Positions 17,520 through 24,921 of a stretch of 64,000 nt of DNA are shown one piece after another. The stretch comes from Tildeniella nuda ZEHNDER 1965/U140 (GTDB lineage: Bacteria; Cyanobacteriota; Cyanobacteriia; Leptolyngbyales; Leptolyngbyaceae). Below the pieces are notes generated by a model, which saw only the letters and a list, made by a program, of their open reading frames with translations, had not been told where the DNA came from and did no database searches. Where the stretch lies: the NCBI GenBank assembly GCA_019358895.1, contig JAHHIG010000001.1:372001-436000 (forward strand), read 5' to 3'. The first letter of the stretch is position 1, and each line of letters starts with the position of its first letter. The position numbers and the translations under genes are program-made.

Positions 17520-18137
17520 TTGACTACAACCGTCAGGTCTTCAGAGCATATTGCGCTGCCAGCGACGTGGCATCCTCTTAACCCAATCTGGCAAGGTGAT
17601 GAAACGATCGTGCAGCAGGGTTTACCTCATAGCAAACTAGCGCCTACCTGGCAGATGCTCATGCTGGGCGATGGTTCCCCAACCCGTCATTTACAGTTGT
17701 TGACCGGAGAGCCAACAGAAGTTGATGTCATTGATATGTCGGCGATCGGCATGGATGGCGATCAGGCACCGAGCCAACTTCAGGTCGTGCCGGGTCCACG
17801 CTTGCGGCGGCAGGTCTGGTTGCGAACTGCTTCAGGGCAGCGCCTAGCCTACGCTACATCCTGGTGGGAAGCCAGTCATGTGGATGAGTACCTGCAAAAT
17901 CGATCGCTCCCCATTTGGGCAAGCCTTGCCCGGTTACGTACAGAACTATATCGGGATGTTCAGGGTATCTGCTATGGTCATTCGACAGCGCTAGAGCAAG
18001 CATTTGGGCAATCGGGTCCGCTCTGGGGTCGCCACTACTTATTCTGGCATCGCGGACAGCCCCTCACGCTGATTTACGAGGTTTTTTCGCCTTACTTGAC
18101 AAGGTATCTGGGCGCGACACGCTTGGATGGTTGCTGA
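17520..18137 (+). CDS. Chorismate--pyruvate lyase, cyanobacterial type
   Basis: 205-residue enzyme of the DUF98/chorismate-lyase family. It converts chorismate to 4-hydroxybenzoate plus pyruvate, the first committed step to plastoquinone in cyanobacteria. Recognisable segments are RHLQLLTGEPTEVDVIDM, RRQVWLRTASGQRLAYATSW, a substrate-pocket region with PIWASLARLRTELYRDV, and the end GRHYLFWHRGQPLTLIYEVF followed by SPYL. A TTG start at 17520 gives the expected N-terminus; no ATG lies nearby in frame. Confidence 0.85.
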   Translation: MTTTVRSSEHIALPATWHPLNPIWQGDETIVQQGLPHSKLAPTWQMLMLGDGSPTRHLQLLTGEPTEVDVIDMSAIGMDGDQAPSQLQVVPGPRLRRQVWLRTASGQRLAYATSWWEASHVDEYLQNRSLPIWASLARLRTELYRDVQGICYGHSTALEQAFGQSGPLWGRHYLFWHRGQPLTLIYEVFSPYLTRYLGATRLDGC

Positions 18138-18265
18138 GTTGATGGCGCTGAATGAAGGTCGCGGCGATCGCGCTATTCAGTTCACATGCGGCTGCTTTAC
18201 AGAGATAGTTTTTGTCAACTAGGGCTATAATCTGTTCTCAGTGACAGTGCATACCATCCGCTAAG

Positions 18266-18556
18266 ATGTCTAACCCGACGACGCAGCAGCAGCTAGACCA
18301 ACTAATCAAGACAACCACTGCACTGATGCAGTCTTCTAGCCAGCATAATCATAAGATTGATGCACTGACGGACAAAATTGATGCGCTAACCGATCAAATT
18401 GGTCATCTCACTGAAGGCTTTGCGGACATTAAGTTAACAGCAGAGCGGCAGGCAGAAGCAGCAGAACGGCAGGCGGCAACAGCAGAACGGCAGGAACGCA
18501 ACATTGATCGGTTAGTTGGTATTGTTGATCGCCTACTCCAAGACAGGACAGTATGA
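18266..18556 (+). CDS. Small coiled-coil protein
   Basis: 96-residue soluble protein predicted entirely helical. It carries internal repeats: DKIDALTDKIDALTDQ in the middle and AERQAEAAERQAATAERQ near the C-terminus, both giving heptad spacing. I recognise no family with a known function. Such short cyanobacterial coiled-coil proteins occur widely. It lies between chorismate lyase and the Tic20 gene on the same strand with gaps of about 130 and 100 bases. Confidence 0.6.
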   Translation: MSNPTTQQQLDQLIKTTTALMQSSSQHNHKIDALTDKIDALTDQIGHLTEGFADIKLTAERQAEAAERQAATAERQERNIDRLVGIVDRLLQDRTV

Positions 18557-18653
18557 TCGATCGCGCCTCAAAGCTGGGCATCCCTACGCTAACTGCGCTA
18601 TCCTAAGCAGTAGAAAAGTATAAATAAACCACCCTACTTCTGGAGAATGCAAC

Positions 18654-19130
18654 ATGACTTGGCGCGGGTCTAACACGGCTCAGGATAGAATTTTTGCCTC
18701 CCTGGTTTATTTAGTTCCGTTACTGGATGTTCTGCCATTCGGTCAATCATTCCTTAGAGAATTTTTAGGCATCAACTTGAGCGCGCTGATGCGGTTTCCA
18801 CTTGTTCAAATCTACTACTTTCCTTTTGTCCCCTTTGTCGTTTTCTTTGCGCTGTTCTTGCTCGTCGTCAGAAACGAAGGCATCCATCACTTCATTCGTT
18901 TCAATGCTATGCAAGCAATTCTCATCAGCATCGTTTTAAGCTTGTTTGGCATTATTTGGCAGTACGTTCTCGGACCAATTTTAGGCGGTGGTTTACTGAC
19001 TCAAACGCTCTTCAATACAGTCTTTTTAGGAACTCTTGCAGCTGCTGGCTATTCTGTCGTTCAGTCTGCGTTGGGACGATATGCTGAGATCCCCACCATC
19101 TCGGACGCTGCATATACTCAGGTTCGCTAG
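18654..19130 (+). CDS. Tic20-family membrane protein
   Basis: 158-residue integral membrane protein with four hydrophobic segments. It resembles cyanobacterial relatives of Tic20, the chloroplast inner-envelope import channel component. Diagnostic parts are IFASLVYLVPLLDVLPFG near the start and HHFIRFNAMQAILISIVLSL in the middle. In cyanobacteria the function is not firmly established. A strong hairpin terminator lies 40 bases downstream. Confidence 0.87.
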   Translation: MTWRGSNTAQDRIFASLVYLVPLLDVLPFGQSFLREFLGINLSALMRFPLVQIYYFPFVPFVVFFALFLLVVRNEGIHHFIRFNAMQAILISIVLSLFGIIWQYVLGPILGGGLLTQTLFNTVFLGTLAAAGYSVVQSALGRYAEIPTISDAAYTQVR

Positions 19131-19167
19131 CAGTTGATCGACGCAGCAGAGCCGTAAGGACAAAGCG

Positions 19168-19199
19168 AAAGGCACCTCATCAGCAAAGGGGTGCCTTTT
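19168..19199. terminator. Bidirectional rho-independent terminator
   Basis: The perfect stem AAAGGCACC (19168-19176) / GGTGCCTTT (19190-19198) is flanked by A-rich sequence on the left and T-rich on the right. It sits between the convergent Tic20 and FAH-family genes and can serve both. Confidence 0.85.
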
Positions 19200-19203
19200 A
19201 CGT

Positions 19204-20004
19204 TCAGGTAGGGCTTGACGACGATTCTGACACTCGTACAGCCACCGTGTTGTTTAAGTAGCCGATACCCTCAATCTCTACTCGGACACGATCGCCCACC
19301 TGGAGCGGTCCCACGCCTTCCGGTGTTCCAGTCAGCACCACATCGCCTGGCAGCAAGGTGATCGCTTGGCTGATGTAAGATACCAAGACATCTGGTGAGA
19401 AGACCATTTGATCGATGAAAGCAGACTGCACAGGTTTGGGATCATCGTTGACAAAGGTTTGTAGCCGCGCTCCTGAGCTAACATCCCGCACAATCCAGGG
19501 ACCTAACGGACAGAACGTGTCAAAGCCTTTCGCGCGTGTCCACTGCCCATCCTTGCGTTGCAAATCGCGGGCAGTCACGTCGTTTGCGATCGTGTAACCC
19601 CAGATTTTCCCTTGTGCCTGTTCGGGAGTGCAATCGACGCAGCGATCGCCGATAATCAGCGCTAGTTCTCCCTCATAATCCACACGCTGCGACTGAGAGG
19701 GATACAGAATCATGCCATCTGTAGCGATCACGCTGGTAGATGGCTTCAGGAACAGCAGCGGTTCTTCAGGCACAGGCGTACCCATTTCTGCCGCATGATC
19801 GGCGTAGTTCTTGCCAACCGCTACCACTTTTGATGGCGCACAAGGTGCGAGGATGGAGTAGCTCTCAGCCGACAACTCTAAATCCGTTAATTGCCCATTT
19901 AACCAGGGAGGCGCATCTAAAACATGCACCTCTCGGCTAAGTTGGAGTAAACCGTAGTAGATCTGTCCGTCTGCTGTTTGAACCCGGACATAGCGCTGTG
20001 CCAT
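19204..20004 (-). CDS. Fumarylacetoacetate-hydrolase-family protein
   Basis: 266-residue FAH-fold enzyme. Metal-binding acidic residues are in QRVDYEGELALIIG and the later ANDVTARDLQRKDGQW region. PSKVVAVGKNYADHAAEMG opens the catalytic domain, and GDVVLTGTPEGVGPLQVGD closes it. Members hydrolyse or decarboxylate 2-oxo acids (acylpyruvates, oxaloacetate, hydroxyhexadienedioate); the substrate is not readable here. It shares a terminator with the convergent Tic20 gene. Confidence 0.9.
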   Translation of the reverse strand: MAQRYVRVQTADGQIYYGLLQLSREVHVLDAPPWLNGQLTDLELSAESYSILAPCAPSKVVAVGKNYADHAAEMGTPVPEEPLLFLKPSTSVIATDGMILYPSQSQRVDYEGELALIIGDRCVDCTPEQAQGKIWGYTIANDVTARDLQRKDGQWTRAKGFDTFCPLGPWIVRDVSSGARLQTFVNDDPKPVQSAFIDQMVFSPDVLVSYISQAITLLPGDVVLTGTPEGVGPLQVGDRVRVEIEGIGYLNNTVAVRVSESSSSPT

Positions 20005-20330
20005 AACTTAACTGATTCCTCACAGACCGAGAAAAATTTGAAAACACTCTGACTTGCGTAGACAGCTTGGTCGAGCCACTCTGCCCTTCACAGGAGTGTG
20101 TTTAAACCTATCACTACAGTTTCAGGTATGGCGGTATCGACGATGCATCACCAAAGCTGTTAATTTTTAACTAATCGCCGATCTACCTACTTGCAACCCA
20201 AAAGCGATAGAATTGTAAATCCTTGCTTCTGAAGACCGAAGCGATCGATGAACGGCAGGTAACCTAACACCTCCACCAAATTGTTCGCCATTGTGTCACG
20301 AAGCCACTAGTCCACAAGGAGACCTTCGAC
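20005..20330. other. Intergenic region upstream of rpsF
   Basis: 326 bases between the divergent FAH-family gene and rpsF. It must hold the rpsF promoter and leader. The leader ends with a good ribosome-binding site, AAGGAG, before the ATG at 20331. I see no autoregulatory structure that I can defend by eye. Confidence 0.4.
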
Positions 20331-20651
20331 ATGGAATATTTTTACGAAACGATGTACATTCTTCGACCCGATCTGAATGAAGAAGCAGTGGATCAGGCGA
20401 TCGAAAAATACCAAACGCTCCTACGCGAAAACGGAGCCGATGTTCTAGAAACACAGCATCGAGGTAAACGCCGTCTCGCCTACGAAATTCAAAACCACCG
20501 TGAAGGTATCTACATTCAAATCAACTACCAAAGCAACGGCAGCCAGGTAGCACCGCTGGAACGTGCGATGCGTTTAAGTGAAGAAGTAATTCGCTTCCTC
20601 ACCATCAAGCAAGAAGTCCCAGAAGTCGAAAAAGAAGCTGTAGAAGCCTAG
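20331..20651 (+). CDS. rpsF: 30S ribosomal protein S6
   Basis: 106-residue primary rRNA-binding protein of the 30S platform that pairs with S18. Typical S6 features are [19 protein letters not shown], the [20 protein letters not shown] beta strands and [16 protein letters not shown]. An acidic tail (EVEKEAVEA) is usual in cyanobacteria. The gene is solitary; rpsR and rplI are not adjacent, unlike the enterobacterial operon. Confidence 0.97.
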   Translation: MEYFYETMYILRPDLNEEAVDQAIEKYQTLLRENGADVLETQHRGKRRLAYEIQNHREGIYIQINYQSNGSQVAPLERAMRLSEEVIRFLTIKQEVPEVEKEAVEA

Positions 20652-20746
20652 CTTCGAGATCCAAATCGTAAACTGCTTACACTGGAGAAGGCAGACGCTC
20701 ATGTTTGCCTCTCGTCATTGGTCTTAAGTGCAGTCAAAGCAAGCCC

Positions 20747-21769
20747 ATGAAGCTCTCTAAGAAAAATCTAGACCAGCGTTTAGAGCACGTTTACGATGTC
20801 ATTATTGTAGGCGGCGGTGCCGGTGGACTGGCAGCAGCAGTTTACTTGCAGCGCTATCGTCTCTCTTGCCTCGTCATTGAGAAAGGGCGGGGGCGATCGT
20901 TCTGGATGCAAGATTTGCGAAATTACCTGGGCTTGCCGCCCGAAACGCCGGGACGGACATTGTTGCAGCAAGGACAACAGCACGTTCTCTCACTGGGTGC
21001 TGACTACCTGGCTGGTTTTGTGGAAGCGGTGTATGACGAAGGTGAGACCTTTGCCGTCAAAGTCAAAGTGGGCAAGCAGGACAGCGTTTATCCTGTTTTT
21101 CGCAGTAAGTATGTGGTGGCGGCAAGCGGTATTATCGATCGCCTACCCCACCTCGAAGACATGCAAAATGTCTATGATTACGCAGGCTACAACTTGCATG
21201 TTTGCATGATTTGTGACGGTTATGAGATTGCAGATAAACAGTGTGGGCTATTTGTAGAGACCGAAGCGGCGATCAACACTGCCTTTGTGTTGAACTGGTT
21301 CACCCCATATATCACTGTCTTTACGCAAGGCTTATGCACTGTGGGCACAGAAATGCGCCAGAAGCTCAAAGAGCACGGCTACCCGCTGGTAGAAACACCG
21401 ATCGCTAAATTCCTTGGGCAAAATCATGAAATGACCGGGGTCGCGTTAGCCGATGGTGCGACGGTACATCTGGAAACGGGGCTGGTCGCTATGGGTTCAC
21501 ACTACTTCAATGAATATTTGAAAGCGCTGGACTTACAGTGGAACGGTGAGAACTTGGTGACGGATTCCATGTGCCGAACGTCTCACTCACGACTTTTTGC
21601 CATTGGCGATTTAAAAGAAGGGCTTAATCAGGTATCAATTGCAGTTGCAGATGGTACATTAGCTGCAACTGCAATTTGGCGGGAGATTCGCCGCGCCTCT
21701 GCCCCTCGTCGCTGGGAGTCTCATTTGAGCCAGCCTGATGTTATAGAAAATGGAGTTCTAAAGACGTGA
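20747..21769 (+). CDS. Thioredoxin-reductase-like flavoprotein lacking the NADPH site
   Basis: 341-residue FAD protein. The N-terminal FAD motif is GGGAGG (22-27), and the C-terminal FAD segment is LFAIGDLKEGLNQ. A redox CxxC is present as CMIC (153-156) followed by DG, as in thioredoxin reductase CATCDG. The NADPH Rossmann motif expected just after it (GGGNSA-like) is replaced by GLFVETEAA, so NADPH binding is unlikely. This fits the cyanobacterial DDOR-type group of thioredoxin-reductase-like proteins known not to use NADPH (Slr0600/Gloeobacter type, from memory). The ATG at 20747 is preferred over the TTG at 20705. The stop overlaps the next start (GTGA), so the genes are translationally coupled. 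Confidence 0.8.
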   Translation: MKLSKKNLDQRLEHVYDVIIVGGGAGGLAAAVYLQRYRLSCLVIEKGRGRSFWMQDLRNYLGLPPETPGRTLLQQGQQHVLSLGADYLAGFVEAVYDEGETFAVKVKVGKQDSVYPVFRSKYVVAASGIIDRLPHLEDMQNVYDYAGYNLHVCMICDGYEIADKQCGLFVETEAAINTAFVLNWFTPYITVFTQGLCTVGTEMRQKLKEHGYPLVETPIAKFLGQNHEMTGVALADGATVHLETGLVAMGSHYFNEYLKALDLQWNGENLVTDSMCRTSHSRLFAIGDLKEGLNQVSIAVADGTLAATAIWREIRRASAPRRWESHLSQPDVIENGVLKT

Positions 21770-22314
21770 CTTATTCTGAGAACCAAACCCTGCCTGATAT
21801 ACAAGTTGAAACTGCGCGTCTCCGCGAAGAGCTACAGATGCGCGACAACCTGGTGCAGCAACTATCTCAAGAGCTGTTTCGCCTGGTAAAAGGCAATGCC
21901 AGCTTTATGCCTAGTCCAGAAGTGTCTGAACGACATTTGTCCGAAGTGTGTGCTCTACGCGAACAATTGCAAGGTGTCGAACAGCAGGTCACGTTCTACC
22001 AGGAACAGATTACCGATCGCAATACAGAAGTTTACCAGTTACGGCAGTCGGTTCAAGAACTGACCGATCGCTCCCGTATGTTGGAGCAAGTCGTTCAAGA
22101 ACTCCCCAAAATTTATCGGCAGAAATTTGCTGAGCGGATGGTGCCCATTCGTGAAAAAGTAACTCAAATCCAACGCGAAAATCGTCAGCTCCACGCCGAA
22201 CTGCAAAGCGTTAGCTATCGGCTGGCAGTAAGAACCCGCCGTCAAACGCACCTCGATTTACCCAGCTTTCCCAAAGACATGAGCGCTTCTCTCCCCAGTT
22301 TTGGGCACGCTTAA
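21766..22314 (+). CDS. Coiled-coil protein of unknown function
   Basis: 182-residue mostly helical protein with long heptad-like segments, for example ETARLREELQMRDNLVQQLS and SEVCALREQLQGVEQQVTFY. There are no membrane or enzyme motifs. It starts with GTG overlapping the stop of the flavoprotein gene (GTGA), so it is made with it. The next gene starts 6 bases after its stop. Its role in that unit is unknown. Confidence 0.75.
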   Translation: MTYSENQTLPDIQVETARLREELQMRDNLVQQLSQELFRLVKGNASFMPSPEVSERHLSEVCALREQLQGVEQQVTFYQEQITDRNTEVYQLRQSVQELTDRSRMLEQVVQELPKIYRQKFAERMVPIREKVTQIQRENRQLHAELQSVSYRLAVRTRRQTHLDLPSFPKDMSASLPSFGHA

Positions 22315-22320
22315 ACTGCA

Positions 22321-23001
22321 ATGTCTGATGTACTCATTGTCGTCGATGTTCCTTCAGCCACAACGACTCAGATGGCATCGGCGCTAAAGCAAGCCATTTT
22401 AACTGAACGAGAGTCCAATGCTGAAGCACGGACGGTCGATATAATCGATTCGTCCGACCTAATGGCAGATGATGCGATACTGGACGATCGCTTGCTTTGT
22501 CCTCTCACCCTCAACTTACCCGAAACGTTACCGTTTACAGCACAGACACTTTACACCACCTGCCGCAACACTGACGCTCTACGTCAACAGCTTGAGTGCT
22601 GGCAATACCCTACAGGCGCAGGTGCCTTCTGGCTGCCGATCGTCCTTACAGCCAAAGGACCACTCTATGCTGAAGTCATTGGCGTGAAGGCAAATACAGC
22701 TCTGACAACGCATTCACTAGGATCATCCTACGAACAGCCGATCCATCTTTCAGACGTGCAGCGGCAGCCACTGTATGCCTTAGCTCAGCGGTTGCTGCGA
22801 TCGCTCAATGCATCACCAGCCGTCTACCTCATGCAGTTTGGCTGGCAGGGTGACACACTTTATTTTGATCGACTGTTGCCCTTTCCAGACGCGCCCGCGA
22901 TCGCCAGTCTTAATGTTCAAACGCCTGATTTGTTTACCTGTCACTGGTCATGCCTTATAGGTAAACCCCTTACTGACCTTACGATCAACTGTCTTATTTG
23001 A
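22321..23001 (+). CDS. Conserved-type hypothetical protein
   Basis: 226-residue protein starting MSDVLIVVDVPSATTTQM. It has no signal peptide and no membrane segment. The middle contains GAFWLPIVLTAKGPLYAEVI and the end YLMQFGWQGDTLYFDRLLPF, an arrangement reminiscent of the last strands of ATP-grasp-like folds, but no metal or ATP motif is clear. It is the third gene of the flavoprotein / coiled-coil unit (6-base gap), so a shared process is likely. Confidence 0.7.
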   Translation: MSDVLIVVDVPSATTTQMASALKQAILTERESNAEARTVDIIDSSDLMADDAILDDRLLCPLTLNLPETLPFTAQTLYTTCRNTDALRQQLECWQYPTGAGAFWLPIVLTAKGPLYAEVIGVKANTALTTHSLGSSYEQPIHLSDVQRQPLYALAQRLLRSLNASPAVYLMQFGWQGDTLYFDRLLPFPDAPAIASLNVQTPDLFTCHWSCLIGKPLTDLTINCLI

Positions 23002-23705
23002 TTCCGTAGAACCAGAATGAATACGGCTCACAACTAACGCACGGTCAGAGAGAAATCGGTCGTTGCTGAATAAAGGTATGAAAGGTCAAATCCCCCCTCA
23101 CTCTCTCCCGTTGGGAGAGGGGACTAGATTCTGGCTCCCTTCTCCTCAAGGAGAAGGGTTGGGAATAAGGGAAATCATACTTGCATTCAACAACGCTAGA
23201 AATCGGTCGTTTGCAACAATTAGACACTCTTAGACACTCAAACAGTATCTCCTTGCCGAAAAACTCAGTTTCTACTCAAGCCCTACGATTATTCAATCAA
23301 CCAAACTTTATTTGCTCTTCTATTTGCATTGCTTTATTGAGGAAAGTTATAAATATTAGATAAAGCAAGCAGTCAGCGACGAAGAGGGGGTGATCAAACA
23401 CTCCATAATTAGGTTGAGCTACTTGCTTCAGGGTGCATAAAGCGTGTTTTCGCTAAAGAATCTACTACCAGTCAATGTCGATCGAGTGGTCGCGCATCAA
23501 AGAGCAATAAATTTTTGAAACGGTCTGAAACGACCATCAGTCAAATGCTGCGCTCATTACTGGGTCTTTTAATAGAGTTTGCAAGGCTATAGTAGGAAGG
23601 TTTATGGAGGCAAGTTAACCAACGACTTGCCGCTTAGCTTTTCACTCACTCACGCTTGTACGCAATTTGCATCTTCACTCTCCCCTTTCACTAAGAGACT
23701 TCACG
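23002..23705. other. Long leader region of the exopolysaccharide genes
   Basis: 704 bases without an acceptable gene. It contains the double-hairpin element (23061-23195, listed separately) and AT-rich sequence that must hold the promoter of the Wza-like gene. I see no further gene here; I have not identified a specific operator. Confidence 0.4.
23061..23195. repeat. Double-hairpin MITE-like element flanked by 13-base direct repeats
   Basis: The ends CGTTGCTGAATAAAGGTATG and CATACTTGCATTCAACAACG are imperfect inverted repeats. Inside are two hairpins built on CTCTCCC..GGGAGAG and CCCTTCTCC..GGAGAAGGG. GAAATCGGTCGTT occurs at 23052-23064 and 23199-23211 on either side, like a target duplication partly overlapping the ends. 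No coding capacity. The hairpins are related to those at 12409-12554. Confidence 0.7.
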
Positions 23706-24851
23706 ATGAAGGGAATCAATCGTTCGATCACAGGTTTTTCTCTACTGGTGTTGGTCGGAGTAAGCTACTCCTTGCCAACAGCAGCACAGACAGCGCCTGC
23801 TCAAACCAATCTTTCTCAAACGGATGTTAACGCTCCGAAACCAATTGATACTGTACAGCCAGAAACCGCTTACACCCTAGGTGCGGGCGATCTACTCAGA
23901 ATCGACAGCTACGATACACCTGATCTTGTTCTAGAGCCGCGTTATCCAGTGCTACTAGACGGGACAGTCAATTTACCCTGGGTTGGCAGTATTCCCGTCG
24001 CAGGCTTGACGCTCAAAGAAGCGTCTGACCAGCTGAAGACCAGGTACGGCAGGTTTATCAAAAACCCAACTATCACCGTTAGCTTAATTGGCGCTCGTAC
24101 TCTAAAAGTCGGTGTGATTGGTGAAGTGACCCGTCCCGGCTCGTATGTTATTGCAAATAATCTCACCAGTACATCTGCGGTAAGTACAACGAATGCAGCT
24201 CAGAGTGGATTGAATACGCAGCAGCAGGGCACTACTGAGAGTGGCAGTCAATGGCCCACAGTCAGCAAAGCAATTCAGGCTGCCGGGGGTATTACTGAGC
24301 AAGCTAACATTCGTCAGATTCAGATTCGCCGTCCCCAAGGTTTAGGCGGGGACAAGACTTTGACGATCGACCTCTGGAAGTTTTTAAGCGCGGGCGATCT
24401 AACTCAAGATGTCCAGGTGCGTGATGGTGATACGCTCGTGATTCCGAAGGCGACTCAGGTCGATACAGCAGAGGCGCTTCAGATTGCCAACAGCAATTTT
24501 TCCCCGGACGCAATCAGGGTTAATGTTGTCGGAGAGGTCACGACCCCTGGAGCAGTTGCTGTCAAACCCAACACGACGTTGAACCAGGCAATCTTAGCTG
24601 CGGGTGGGTTTAGAAATGGTCGGGCGAAGAAGGATGTGGAGTTGATTCGGCTCAATCCCGACGGCAGTGTCGATCGACGAAGCATTGCCGTTGATTTTTC
24701 ACAAAAGTTAGATGAAAAAAATAATCCTCCCTTACGCAACAACGATGTCGTTGTAGTGAACCGGAATGGGCTTGCTAAGATTGGCGACGGTGTCAGTACT
24801 GTCTTAGGTCCACTTGGCGGTGTGTTAGGGCTGTTTACTATCTTCAGGTAA
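23706..24851 (+). CDS. Polysaccharide export protein (Wza-like, SLBB domains)
   Basis: 381-residue exported protein. A signal peptide (MKGINRSITGFSLLVLVGVS) ends near AAQ; no lipobox Cys is seen, unlike enterobacterial Wza. The Poly_export domain begins TAYTLGAGDLLRIDSYD. Two SLBB-type beta-grasp modules follow, opening at LKVGVIGEVTRPGSY and INVVGEVTTPGAV-like segments, each followed by an AI.AAGG motif. The protein should form or gate the periplasmic/outer-membrane channel for exopolysaccharide. A Wzc-like co-polymerase and a glycosyltransferase follow. The ATG at 23706 is chosen because it directly precedes the signal peptide. Confidence 0.9.
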   Translation: MKGINRSITGFSLLVLVGVSYSLPTAAQTAPAQTNLSQTDVNAPKPIDTVQPETAYTLGAGDLLRIDSYDTPDLVLEPRYPVLLDGTVNLPWVGSIPVAGLTLKEASDQLKTRYGRFIKNPTITVSLIGARTLKVGVIGEVTRPGSYVIANNLTSTSAVSTTNAAQSGLNTQQQGTTESGSQWPTVSKAIQAAGGITEQANIRQIQIRRPQGLGGDKTLTIDLWKFLSAGDLTQDVQVRDGDTLVIPKATQVDTAEALQIANSNFSPDAIRVNVVGEVTTPGAVAVKPNTTLNQAILAAGGFRNGRAKKDVELIRLNPDGSVDRRSIAVDFSQKLDEKNNPPLRNNDVVVVNRNGLAKIGDGVSTVLGPLGGVLGLFTIFR

Positions 24852-24921
24852 TTTTGGATACGCCTCCTAGGTAGGGTCAAAAGTTTTGATGCTCAGAGTC
24901 AATGAGGTAGAGAGAAAAACC

